Position numbers and translations under genes: made by a program
Shown here: positions 43,410 to 51,905 of the stretch, in pieces
Layout: each line of letters begins with the position of its first letter
How positions within the stretch are numbered: the first letter of the stretch is position 1
Notes under the pieces: generated by a model
What the model saw: the letters and a program-made list of their open reading frames with translations, nothing else
Databases searched by the model: none
What the model was told of the DNA's origin: nothing
Origin: CAVRJC01 sp964505725
GTDB lineage: Bacteria; Actinomycetota; Acidimicrobiia; IMCC26256; DASPTH01
Direction: 5' to 3'
Assembly: GCA_964505725.1 (NCBI GenBank)
Contig: CAZDJK010000002.1
Coordinates: 1 to 64,000 of the forward strand
Length of the DNA stretch: 64,000 nt

Positions 43410-44268
43410 GCGACAGCTCACCGAGCTCGCGACTGGGCTCGACGCGCTCGACGTCCCTCTGCCGCGTGCGGAGAGCCGCGGCCGCAAGCTCTGGCGCGCG
43501 AGCTGGCCCAAGCTCCTCGCCATCGGCATCGTGCTCGGAATCTGGCAGGGACTCGTGTGGCTCGGCTTCAAGCAGAAGTTCCACGCGCTCCCACCGCCGA
43601 TCGACGCGTTCCGTTCCATCTTCGACAACTGGAGCGTCGTGTGGCAGGCGGTGCAGAACACGATGACGCGCGCCTTCTACGGCTACACGCTGGCGCTGAT
43701 CATCGGCACCACGATCGGCGCCTTGGTCGCGCGCATCCCGGTGCTCCGCGCCGCGATCGGGTCCATGATCACGGGGCTCCAGACCATGCCCTCTGTGGCA
43801 TGGTTCCCGGCCGCGCTGCTCCTGTTCGGCCTGAACCAGAGCGCGATCATCTTCGTGGTGGTGCTCGGCGCGGCGCCGTCGATCGCCAACGGGCTCATCA
43901 ACGGGATCGACAACATCCCCCCCGTGCTCCTGCGCGCAGGACGGGTGCTCGGCGCGCGTCGCTTCGCGGCGTTCCGGAGCGTCATCCTCCCTGCCGCCAT
44001 GCCCTCGTTCATCGGAGGCCTGAAACAGGGCTGGGCCTTCGCGTGGCGCAGCCTCCTCGCGGGTGAGCTGCTCGTGCTGATCCCCGGCTACTTCACCCTC
44101 GGCCAGCAGCTCGACCAGAACCGGCTCAATCTCGACAGCGCCGGCGTGTACGGGATGATGATCGTGATCTTCGTCATCGGCGTGCTCATGGACGCGTTCG
44201 TGTTCGGCAAGGCCGAGCGGTTCATCCGTCGCCGCTACGGGCTGGTCGACCAGGCCTCGCGGGCGTGA
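43396..44268 (+). CDS. Sulfonate/taurine-type ABC transporter permease
   Basis: A 290-residue permease of the SsuC/TauC type with about six membrane segments. The family motif GLQTMPSVAWFPAALLLFGL and the ATPase-docking loop RAGRVLGARRFAAFRSVILPA are present. The N-terminal 35 residues are charged and cytoplasmic. The start ATG at 43396 lies inside the ATPase gene. It is the last gene of the operon; a histidine kinase gene starts 131 bp later. Confidence 0.88.
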   Translation: MAVDERQLTELATGLDALDVPLPRAESRGRKLWRASWPKLLAIGIVLGIWQGLVWLGFKQKFHALPPPIDAFRSIFDNWSVVWQAVQNTMTRAFYGYTLALIIGTTIGALVARIPVLRAAIGSMITGLQTMPSVAWFPAALLLFGLNQSAIIFVVVLGAAPSIANGLINGIDNIPPVLLRAGRVLGARRFAAFRSVILPAAMPSFIGGLKQGWAFAWRSLLAGELLVLIPGYFTLGQQLDQNRLNLDSAGVYGMMIVIFVIGVLMDAFVFGKAERFIRRRYGLVDQASRA

Positions 44269-44399
44269 GCCGCGCGCGGACGCGCCGGTAGTCTCTCGGC
44301 ATCGCCGACGTCCCCGCGCTCGTCCGGACCCGTCCGACGCGGACCGCGGTTCCCGCCCGCGCCGAGCTTCGCCGCGCGCTCCGGGCCGGCGCGCGCATC

Positions 44400-45746
44400 G
44401 TGCTCGGCCTCGCGAGCGTCGGTATCGCCACCGCGGTGCTCGTCGCACTCGGCGCCGACCTGACGTTCGCCGCCCTGACGCTGCTCTTCGTGGTGGTCGC
44501 GGCATCCCTGTTGGGTTACCCCGCCGGGGTGGCCAGCGCGGTGCTCGCAGCGATGCTGCTCAACTACTCGTTCACACCGCCGCTCCACTCCTTCTCCATC
44601 GAGAAGACGGACGACGTGCTCGCGCTGGCGGCGTTCGTGGCCATCTCGCTGATCGTGGGCTCGGCGGTGGCGCGCCTCAACGAGCTGCGGCGGCGGTCGG
44701 AGCTCGGCGCACGCGAGGCGCGGGTCCGCCTCGAGGCCACCAACGCGCTGCTGTCGGGACAGGATCCGTCCGCGGTCCTCCAGTCGGTCACCGACGAGCT
44801 CGTCGCCCTGTTCGACCTCGCGTGGTGCGAGGTCGTCGCGGGGGGCGCGTCCGCGCGCGCCACCGGTGAGGGCGAGGGGTCGGCGACAGTCGTGCTGCGC
44901 ACGCCGTCGGCCGTGCTCCGCGCCGCCGTCGACCGGCCGCTCCGCGCCGACGAACGCGACACCCTCGAAGCGCTCTTGGCCGGGCTCGGCACCGCGCTCG
45001 ACCGCAGCCGGCTGCAGCAGGAGGCGCGCGAGCAGCAGCTCCGCGCCGACCTCGACCGGAGCCGTATCGGCTTCCTCAGCGCGGTGACCCACGAGGTGCG
45101 CACGCCGATCGCCACCATCAGGACCGCCACCGGAGCACTGCGCTCGCCCTCGTCCTCCCTCGACGACCAGGAGCGCGCCGAGCTCGTCGACGCCGCCTAC
45201 GAGGAGTCCACCCGCCTGGAGCGGCTCGTGACCAAGGTGCTCGACCTCACCCGGATCCGCGCCGGCGCGGTCACCCCGGAGGTCGAGCCGGTCTCCGTCG
45301 ACGACCTCGTCCGTGCGGCGGTGAGCGCGCTCGGCCCCGCGGCCGCGGCGCGGGAGATCACGCTCGACGTCGACCCTGACCTCGACGCGCTCTCCGTCGA
45401 TCCCCTCCTGCTCGAGCACGTGCTCGCCAACCTGCTCGAGAACGCGGTCGCCTACGACACGACAGGCGGGGCGATCGAGGTCCACGCAAGGGCGCGGCGC
45501 CGGCGGGTCGAGATCGCGGTGGTCGACCACGGCCCCGGCATCGCGCCGCTCGACCGCGATCGGGTGTTCGACGAGTTCGTCCGCCTCCCCGGACCACCGG
45601 CGGCAGGGAGCGGCCTCGGGCTCACGATCGTCCGCGCGCTGACCGAGGCGAACGGGGGCCACGTGAGGCTGGACGCGACGCCGGGCGGTGGGGCGACGTT
45701 CGTGCTCGACCTCCCGGCCGACCACGGCGAGGAGGCCGGCGTTTGA
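44400..45746 (+). CDS. Sensor histidine kinase, KdpD-like with DUF4118
   Basis: A 448-residue membrane kinase. Residues 1-90 hold three to four hydrophobic segments of the DUF4118 type, with NYSFTPPLHSFSIEK as in KdpD. A GAF-like segment follows, then HisKA with the phospho-accepting His in SAVTHEVRTPIAT and a HATPase domain with LANLLENAVAYD, VDHGPGIAP and GSGLGLTIV. The N-terminal KdpD Usp-like input domain is missing. The GTG at 44400 is the only normal start codon after an upstream in-frame stop. It is coupled to the response regulator (TTGA overlap). No kdpFABC genes are in this window. Confidence 0.86.
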   Translation: MLGLASVGIATAVLVALGADLTFAALTLLFVVVAASLLGYPAGVASAVLAAMLLNYSFTPPLHSFSIEKTDDVLALAAFVAISLIVGSAVARLNELRRRSELGAREARVRLEATNALLSGQDPSAVLQSVTDELVALFDLAWCEVVAGGASARATGEGEGSATVVLRTPSAVLRAAVDRPLRADERDTLEALLAGLGTALDRSRLQQEAREQQLRADLDRSRIGFLSAVTHEVRTPIATIRTATGALRSPSSSLDDQERAELVDAAYEESTRLERLVTKVLDLTRIRAGAVTPEVEPVSVDDLVRAAVSALGPAAAAREITLDVDPDLDALSVDPLLLEHVLANLLENAVAYDTTGGAIEVHARARRRRVEIAVVDHGPGIAPLDRDRVFDEFVRLPGPPAAGSGLGLTIVRALTEANGGHVRLDATPGGGATFVLDLPADHGEEAGV

Positions 45747-46462
45747 GCGTGGTGCTGCTGGTCGAGGACGACAAGCTCCTGCGACGCGCGCTCCGGGCGA
45801 GCTTCCGCGGGTGGGGCTTCGACGTGCAGGAGGCCGAGCGCGGCGAGGAGGCGCTGAGCCTGGTGTCGGACGAGGCGCCCGACCTCGTGGTGCTCGACCT
45901 CAGCCTGCCCGGCATCGACGGGCTCGAGACGCTCCGGCACCTGCGCACGTTCACGAGCGTGCCCGTGATCGTCCTGACCGTCCGCGACTCGCTCAACGAC
46001 AAGGTGAGCGCGCTCGAGTCGGGCGCCGACGACTACCTGGTCAAGCCGTTCGAGCCCGACGAGCTCCTGGCGCGCGCACGGGCCCACCTCCGCCGCATCA
46101 CCACCCCCGAGCACCGTGCCGCGCTGGTGCGCTCGGGCGACCTCGAGATCGACCTCACCCGCCAGCGGGTGACCTGGGCGGGCGAGCCGGTGGCGCTCAC
46201 GCCCACCGAGTTGCGCCTCCTCGAGGTCCTGCTCGCACATCGCGGCCGTCTCGTGACGCGCGAGCAGCTCCTGGAGCAGGTGTGGGGGTCGACGCAGCGG
46301 AGCGACCACGGGCGCCTGCGGGTGTTCGTGCTGCACCTCCGGCGCAAGCTCCACGACGACGCGGCCCGCCCCCGCCTCATCTTCACCGAGCCCGGGCTCG
46401 GCTACCGCTGGATCGGCGAGCACGAGGAGGCGTTGGTCGCGGAGGACGACGCCGCCACCTGA
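45743..46462 (+). CDS. OmpR/KdpE-like response regulator
   Basis: A 239-residue regulator with a receiver domain (acidic pocket VEDDKLL, phospho-accepting Asp in LVVLDLSLPGIDG, Lys in YLVKPFEPDELL) and a C-terminal winged helix (LTPTELRLLEVLLAHRGRLV, then LRVFVLHLRRKL). The start overlaps the kinase stop; a GTG two codons later is an alternative. It pairs with the KdpD-like kinase. The C-terminal tail HEEALVAEDDAAT is an acidic extension. Confidence 0.9.
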   Translation: MSVVLLVEDDKLLRRALRASFRGWGFDVQEAERGEEALSLVSDEAPDLVVLDLSLPGIDGLETLRHLRTFTSVPVIVLTVRDSLNDKVSALESGADDYLVKPFEPDELLARARAHLRRITTPEHRAALVRSGDLEIDLTRQRVTWAGEPVALTPTELRLLEVLLAHRGRLVTREQLLEQVWGSTQRSDHGRLRVFVLHLRRKLHDDAARPRLIFTEPGLGYRWIGEHEEALVAEDDAAT

Positions 46463-46533
46463 CAAGACTCGCAAGGTTCTCGTCAGCGATACGAATTCTT
46501 CCGTTGGCTTCCTAAGAAATACGACAGATTCCC

Positions 46534-46571
46534 GTGAGACTCCCGTAACCCTGGGTTGACGCCCGCGAGAC
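46534..46571 (+). promoter_or_regulatory. GlnR-like operator upstream of the ammonium transporter gene
   Basis: Four 5-bp boxes are each separated by exactly 6 bp: GTGAG, GTAAC, TTGAC, GAGAC. The actinobacterial GlnR pattern is alternating GTnAC and GnAAC boxes with 6-bp gaps. One box fits fully and three have one mismatch. Location 88 bp before the start of the ammonium transporter gene supports nitrogen control. Confidence 0.45.
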
Positions 46572-46658
46572 GCGGGTGTCGCGGTGCCTTCTTACCTTCC
46601 TCCTCGGCGCGCGGCGCGCGCGCCCGCCTTTTGGGGCTCGTCGAAGGGAGCGGTGCGG

Positions 46659-48296
46659 GTGTCGAAGACTCAGAAGTTCTGGGCCCTCACGTTGATCACG
46701 CTGATCGCGCTGATCGCGGTGGGTCATTGGAGTCCGAACAATGGAGATCCCGGCGGGCCCAGCGGCACTGCGAGCGGGAACGCCACCATCGTCCAGGCGA
46801 CCAAGGCGGCGACCAACAACCCCCTCGGGATCACCAAGGTGCCGCTGTCGGCGGCGGGTATGCAGGAGCTGGCCAGCGGCGTCGCACACGTCGCGATCTC
46901 GGTGAACTTCACCTGGCTGCTGCTCACCGGCTTCCTGGTGCTCTTCATGCAGGTCGGGTTCGCGTTCCTCGTCACCGGGCTCACGCGAGCGAAAAACGCC
47001 GGCCACATGATGATGATGAACCTGGTTTCGTTCGTCGTCGCGCTGATGGCGTACTACGCGGTCGGCTTCGCGTTTCAGTTCGGCGGGGTGGCACCGATCA
47101 CGAACCTCGGGGGCACCGCGCCACTGAGCAGCATCTTCGGCCACGGCAGCGCGGGGATCATCGGCCTGCACGGCTTCTTCCTGCAGACGGGGAGCACCTA
47201 TGACGTCGGCGTGATGGCGTTCTTCCTGTTCCAAGTCGTCTTCATGGAGACCGCCGGCTACATCATCATCGGCGCCATCGCCGAGCGCATCAGCTTCGCC
47301 GGCTTCCTGTTCGCCGAGGTCGCGATGGGTGCGATCGTCTACCCGATCTACGGCAACTGGATGTGGGGCGGCGGCTGGCTCTCGAAGCTCGGCATATCGG
47401 CGGGTCTGGGCCACGGCGCCGTCGACTTCGCCGGTTCGGGGGTGGTGCACGCGACCGGCGGCTGGGCCGCGCTGGCGCTAGCGATGCTGTTGGGGCCGCG
47501 TATCGGCAAGTACCGCAGCGACGGCACACCACGCGCGTTTCCCGGTCACAACCTCGGCTACGTGGTGATCGGAACCCTCGTGCTGACGTTCGGATGGATG
47601 GGCTTCAACCCCGGCTCGACCTTCGGCGCCACCGACCTCCGCATCGGCATCGTCGCGGTCAACACACTGCTCGCGGCGTCCGCGGGCGCCATCATGGCGA
47701 TGGCGTGGACCAACTGGAAGTGGGGCAAGCCCGACATCTCCATGACGTGCAACGGCATGCTCGCCGGGCTCGTCGCCATCACCGCACCGTGCGCGTTCGT
47801 CGCACCGTGGGCGGCGACGGTGATCGGGGTCGTCGCCGGCGCGCTCGTGTGCTGGAGCGTCGAGTTCTTCGACAAGAAGGCGAAGATCGACGACCCGTGC
47901 GGCGCGATCTCCGTGCACGGGACCTGCGGCGCGTGGGGCGTGCTCTCGGTCGGGCTCTTCGCCGACGGCACCTACGGCCTTGGCTGGAACGGCGTCAGCG
48001 GCACCGTGCACGGCCTCTTCTACGGTCATGGCGGCGGCGGCCAGCTCCTCGCCCAGATGATCGACGTCGTCGTCGGCTTCGTGTGGGCGTGGGGTGCCAT
48101 GTACCTGCTCTTCGCGCTGGCCAAGAGGTTCATCGTGACCCGCGTGTCGCCCGAGGTCGAGATCGAAGGCCTCGACGAGGGCGAGTTCGGCCAGGTCTGC
48201 TACCCCGACTTCGTGCTGCGGGTGGAGACCGACAGCGGCATCACCGACGAGCTCGACGTGCGCGCCGGTTCCTCGGGCACGCCCGTCACGAGCTGA
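46659..48296 (+). CDS. amt: Ammonium transporter (Amt family)
   Basis: A 545-residue channel protein with about 11-12 membrane segments. The first, TLITLIALIAVGHW, may be a signal-like segment. Amt features include GFFLQTGSTYDVGVMAFFLF, AERISFAGFLFAEVAMGAIVYP, DFAGSGVVHATGGWAALA with one pore His, and SVHGTCGAWGVLSVGLF. A C-terminal cytoplasmic tail of about 80 residues is available for PII docking. The GTG at 46659 follows AGGGAG; the frame upstream is not conserved. The PII gene follows 106 bp later. Confidence 0.92.
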   Translation: MSKTQKFWALTLITLIALIAVGHWSPNNGDPGGPSGTASGNATIVQATKAATNNPLGITKVPLSAAGMQELASGVAHVAISVNFTWLLLTGFLVLFMQVGFAFLVTGLTRAKNAGHMMMMNLVSFVVALMAYYAVGFAFQFGGVAPITNLGGTAPLSSIFGHGSAGIIGLHGFFLQTGSTYDVGVMAFFLFQVVFMETAGYIIIGAIAERISFAGFLFAEVAMGAIVYPIYGNWMWGGGWLSKLGISAGLGHGAVDFAGSGVVHATGGWAALALAMLLGPRIGKYRSDGTPRAFPGHNLGYVVIGTLVLTFGWMGFNPGSTFGATDLRIGIVAVNTLLAASAGAIMAMAWTNWKWGKPDISMTCNGMLAGLVAITAPCAFVAPWAATVIGVVAGALVCWSVEFFDKKAKIDDPCGAISVHGTCGAWGVLSVGLFADGTYGLGWNGVSGTVHGLFYGHGGGGQLLAQMIDVVVGFVWAWGAMYLLFALAKRFIVTRVSPEVEIEGLDEGEFGQVCYPDFVLRVETDSGITDELDVRAGSSGTPVTS

Positions 48297-48402
48297 TGAC
48301 ACCGGAGCGGGGGGAGGCGGTGGCGCGGCGACGGTGCCGGGCCCGCCGTCCCTCCCCGCTCCCTGCCACACTCGACATCACCACGAGGGCCAGGAGGCTC
48401 GC

Positions 48403-48741
48403 ATGAAGCTCATCATCGCCGTGATCAAGCCGTTCAAGATCGAAGAGGTCACGCACGCGCTGAACGAGATCGGCGTCTCGGGTGTCACTATCACCGAGGT
48501 GCGCGGTTACGGGCGCCAGCGCGGCCACACCGAGGTGTACCGCGGCGCCGAATACAAGATCGACTACCTGCCCAAGGTCCGGATCGAGATCGTGGCCGAC
48601 GACGGCGACGCCGACAAGATCGTCGCCGCGATCTGCGACAGCGCGCGCACGGGGTCGATCGGCGACGGCAAGTACTGGGTCATCCCCATCGAGACCGTCG
48701 GCCGCATCCGAACCGGCGAGGTCGGCGTCGATGCGCTCTGA
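48403..48741 (+). CDS. glnB: Nitrogen regulatory protein PII
   Basis: A 112-residue PII protein, exactly the family length. The signature TEVRGYGRQRGHTEVYRGAE leads into the T-loop with Tyr51 (GAEYKIDYLPK), the site of uridylylation or adenylylation, and the B-loop TGSIGDGKYWVIPI is intact. It binds ATP/ADP and 2-oxoglutarate and regulates Amt, encoded just upstream. The ATG at 48403 follows AGGAGG. glnB and glnK cannot be told apart from sequence; linkage to amt suggests a GlnK role. Confidence 0.95.
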   Translation: MKLIIAVIKPFKIEEVTHALNEIGVSGVTITEVRGYGRQRGHTEVYRGAEYKIDYLPKVRIEIVADDGDADKIVAAICDSARTGSIGDGKYWVIPIETVGRIRTGEVGVDAL

Positions 48742-49207
48742 CCTGGCCGTCCCGCGGGACACGACGATGGCACCGGAACCGGACCGGTACCGCACCACGC
48801 TCGTGCGGATGCTGGAGGACATCGTGCGACCTCCGGAGCGGATCCTCGCCGTCCTCCCCTTCGTCACCACGCGCAAGCGCCCGAAGCAGCCCGGCGCCCC
48901 GCGCGGCAAGGCGGGAAAGGTCCGCGTCGGCGTCTACCAGTCGTGGAGGCGGTACCGGCCCCTCGTGGTGACCGATCGCCGCCTCTTCGTGTTCGAGACC
49001 GGTCGCACGCCGAACCCACGTGAGGTGCTCGCGGTGTTCGCGCTGGCCGACATCGAGCTCGTGTCGTCGGCGCCGTCGGGCTTCGGCGCGACCGGGTTCG
49101 TGCTCGAGCTCCCAGGGGTCGGCCAGGTGCCGTTCGAGGCCGGGCGACGTGAGCAAGGCGATCTGGAGGTGCTGGTCGAGCTCCTCGGAGGTGCGCCGGC
49201 TACTTGA
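48731..49207 (+). CDS. Hypothetical protein, possibly PH-domain-like
   Basis: A 158-residue soluble protein overlapping the PII gene by 11 bases. The second half has alternating strands (SWRRYRPLVVTDRRLFVFET, ADIELVSSAPSG, GFVLELPGVGQVPFEAG) like bacterial PH-like domains. The start is uncertain: ATG at 48731 or at 48767. Overlap with PII suggests cotranscription, but no role in nitrogen control is known. Its stop lies inside the end of the convergent membrane protein gene. Confidence 0.6.
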   Translation: MRSDLAVPRDTTMAPEPDRYRTTLVRMLEDIVRPPERILAVLPFVTTRKRPKQPGAPRGKAGKVRVGVYQSWRRYRPLVVTDRRLFVFETGRTPNPREVLAVFALADIELVSSAPSGFGATGFVLELPGVGQVPFEAGRREQGDLEVLVELLGGAPAT

Positions 49208-49970
49208 GGATGTTCACGGCGCGCGCGATCACGAGCGCGGCCAGCACGAGCGACAGCGCGCTCTGGAGCATCATCGTGAACTTGGCCCAGCGCGTGAGGG
49301 GCATCACGTCGGTGGGGCTGAACGCGGTCGCGTTCGTGAACGACGTGTAGAGATAGTCGTAGAACTCGGGCTTCCAGCCCGGCGGGGTCAGCCGCTCGTC
49401 GGTGAACTGGGGGAACAGGAAGTCCTGGTAGCGGCGCGGCACGACCAGCCGCGCGACCGGGCCCCCGCAGTCGAACTCCCAGTACCAGAGCCCGAACACG
49501 ATCACGTTCACGACCCAGATCGAGCCGCCCGCGTAGATCAGGGTCTTGGGATCGCGGATGCCGACGCCGTTGAGCAGATCGTCGATGAGGCGCACCCCCG
49601 AGCCCGCGTTCGCGACGGTCAGCACGGCGATCAGCAGCAGGGTTGCGGCCCGGAGCCGGCGCGACTGGCGGTCGACGCGACGCGGGTTCACGACGATGAT
49701 CCCGATCAGGAGCATCGCCGCGATGCCGGGGAGGAACCAGCGCGGGTTGTTGGCCACTCGGGCGGGGAGGAGCAGCTGGAGCACGATGGCGACGACGATC
49801 GCGCCCGAGACGAGCAGCCGCGACTCCGCTTCGACGCCCGGGTGCAACGCGGGCGCGATCTCGGTCTCGAACGCTCGCCTGCCGAAATGGACGGGGTCGA
49901 GCAGCCGGTCCCACCAGCGGCCGCTCCCGCGGCGGCCGTGGGCGGGGTGCGCGCCGCTCGGGGTGTCCAC
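49200..49970 (-). CDS. DUF1345-like multi-span membrane protein
   Basis: A 256-residue membrane protein with five to six hydrophobic segments. The region FYDYLYTSFTNATAFSPTDV followed by LTRWAKFTMMLQSALSLVLA resembles the last two helices and pore-like loop of DUF1345/ion-channel-like proteins. The N-terminal 35 residues are soluble. The GTG at 49970 is preferred; the frame is open into the TetR gene but not conserved there. It lies 41 bp after the TetR gene on the same strand. Confidence 0.7.
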   Translation of the reverse strand: MDTPSGAHPAHGRRGSGRWWDRLLDPVHFGRRAFETEIAPALHPGVEAESRLLVSGAIVVAIVLQLLLPARVANNPRWFLPGIAAMLLIGIIVVNPRRVDRQSRRLRAATLLLIAVLTVANAGSGVRLIDDLLNGVGIRDPKTLIYAGGSIWVVNVIVFGLWYWEFDCGGPVARLVVPRRYQDFLFPQFTDERLTPPGWKPEFYDYLYTSFTNATAFSPTDVMPLTRWAKFTMMLQSALSLVLAALVIARAVNILK

Positions 49971-50011
49971 CGCGACAGTTTGCAACGCGCCCGGAGCGCG
50001 GGCGGAGATGC

Positions 50012-50617
50012 TCAGGCGTCGACCGCGACACCGATCGCGTCGATCGCGCGCAACGCCATGTCGCCCACGATCTCGCCGAGGCGCTCGTCGGGCACGCGCG
50101 ACTCGAAGCTCGCGACCGCGTTGAGCAACCCGAGCACCGCGTTGACCACCGCGACCGCCTCGGCATCGGACATGTCGGGCCGGAGCCCGACCACGACGTC
50201 GGCCCACACCTGCACGTAGGCGCGCTGCTTCCGACGCAGGCGCCGACGGTCGGCGTCGGGGAGGTTGATCTCCTCTTGGTGGTACACCGCGATCACGGCA
50301 CGGTTCGTGAGCGCGAACTCCACGTGGCTGCACACGAGCGCGTGGAGCGCCGCCGACTGGTCAGTGACCTCGAGCGCGACGCGCGCCCGGTCGTCGAGCT
50401 CGTCGGCGACCCGGTCGAACAGCGCCACGAGGAGCTGCTGCTTGTTCCGGAAGTGCCGGTAGATCGCGGAGCCGGTGACGCCCGCCGCGGCGCCGATGTC
50501 GACGATCCCGACCGAGTGGAAGCCGCGCTCGGCCACGAGCTCGGCGGTCGCGTCGAGCAGGCGCTGGCGGCGCTTCTGACCGTGGGGTGTCGAGGCCGAC
50601 GGGCGGGCGGTGGCCAC
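50012..50617 (-). CDS. TetR-family transcriptional regulator
   Basis: A 201-residue regulator. The HTH is VGIVDIGAAAGVTGSAIYRH preceded by RLLDATAELVAERGFHS. The C-terminal ligand domain (about 70-195) resembles the TetR_C group that binds acyl-CoAs. The acyl-CoA dehydrogenase gene ends 9 bp upstream, so the pair is likely one operon and the regulator probably responds to fatty acids. Start GTG at 50617. Confidence 0.9.
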   Translation of the reverse strand: MATARPSASTPHGQKRRQRLLDATAELVAERGFHSVGIVDIGAAAGVTGSAIYRHFRNKQQLLVALFDRVADELDDRARVALEVTDQSAALHALVCSHVEFALTNRAVIAVYHQEEINLPDADRRRLRRKQRAYVQVWADVVVGLRPDMSDAEAVAVVNAVLGLLNAVASFESRVPDERLGEIVGDMALRAIDAIGVAVDA

Positions 50618-50626
50618 GCGGCGACC

Positions 50627-51781
50627 CTAGTAAGACTTCGGCAGACCCATCACCTTCTGGGCGACGAAGTTGAGGATCATCTCGCGGCTCACCGGCGCGA
50701 TGCGCAGGAAGCGCGCGAGCCCCCACATGTCGGCCAGCCCGTACTCCGAGGTGAGCCCGTTCCCGCCGTGGGTCTGGATCGAGGCGTCGAGTGCGCGCAG
50801 GCACGCTTCGGCAGCCGCGTACTTCGCCATGTTCGCCGCCTCGGCCGCGCCCGGGAGCTCGCCGTCATTGAGGAACGCGGCCTTGGCCGTCATGAGGCGC
50901 GCCAGCTCGACCTCGACCCGGGCCGCGGCGAGCGGGTGTGCGATCCCCTGGTGGGTGCCGATGGGCGCGTCCCACACCGCGCGGTCGCACGCGTACGTGA
51001 CCGCCTTGTCGAGCGCGTAGCGGGCGATCCCGTTGCCGAGCGCAGCGCCGATCACCCGCTCGGGGTTGAGCCCGTAGAACACCTGGCGCAGACCGTCGTT
51101 CTCGGTGCCGAGGAGACGGCCGGCCGGGACCTCGACGTCGTCGAGGAACAGCAGGAACTGCTTCTCGGGCGCCGAGATCTCGATCGGCACGTGCGTCATC
51201 TCGAGGCCGGGCGCGTCGCGGTCGACGACGAACAACGAGAGCAGTCCCCGCCCCGTGACCTCGTGGGTGCCGGTGCGGGCGACCACCATGATCCAGTCGG
51301 ACTCGTCGGCGCCCGAGATGAAGAGCTTCGAGCCGCGGAGCCGGTAGACGTCGCCGTCGCGCCGGGCGACGGTGGCGAGTCGATGGCTGTTGGACCCGGC
51401 GTCGGCCTCGGTGATCGCGAACGCCATCTTGCGTCCGGCCACGAACGCAGGGAGGAACTCGGTGCGCTGCGCCCCGGTGCCGAAACGCGTGATGAGCTCG
51501 CCACAGATCGCGGGCGTGACCAGCACCAGCAACAGCGGGCAGCCCCGCGCCGCCACCTCCTCGCACACGATCGCGAGCTCGGCGAGCCCGCCGCCGCCCC
51601 CGCCGTACTCCTCCGGGAGGTTCACCGAGAGGAAGCCGGCGTCGGCCAACGCCTGCCAGAGCTCGTCGGTCTTCGCGCCGGTGCGGGTGCACTCCGCGTA
51701 GTACTCGTGCCCGAACTTGGCTGCGATGTCGCCGACCGCCTCGCGGAGCATGACCTGTTCGGGCGACTCGGTGAAGTCCAT
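50627..51781 (-). CDS. Acyl-CoA dehydrogenase
   Basis: A 384-residue flavin enzyme for beta-oxidation. It starts MDFTESPEQVMLREAVGD and holds the FAD region AFAITEADAGSNSHRLATVA and the dimer segment CLRALDASIQTHGGNGLTSE, where the family Cys/Gly-rich loop ends in GNGLTSEYG. A likely catalytic Glu cannot be fixed by eye. Start ATG at 51781, with a G-rich ribosome site. It is the first gene of an operon with tetR and the membrane protein. Confidence 0.9.
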   Translation of the reverse strand: MDFTESPEQVMLREAVGDIAAKFGHEYYAECTRTGAKTDELWQALADAGFLSVNLPEEYGGGGGGLAELAIVCEEVAARGCPLLLVLVTPAICGELITRFGTGAQRTEFLPAFVAGRKMAFAITEADAGSNSHRLATVARRDGDVYRLRGSKLFISGADESDWIMVVARTGTHEVTGRGLLSLFVVDRDAPGLEMTHVPIEISAPEKQFLLFLDDVEVPAGRLLGTENDGLRQVFYGLNPERVIGAALGNGIARYALDKAVTYACDRAVWDAPIGTHQGIAHPLAAARVEVELARLMTAKAAFLNDGELPGAAEAANMAKYAAAEACLRALDASIQTHGGNGLTSEYGLADMWGLARFLRIAPVSREMILNFVAQKVMGLPKSY

Positions 51782-51905
51782 GTCGGCCCCCCCTCCACCG
51801 ATGTGATCCGCTGATAACATAGCGCCGCCGGCGCCCCACGCGGGCTGGAATTCGCCTCGAAACGGGAAGCGGAGAGGGGACGATGCGCTCGGGGAGTGCA
51901 GACGC

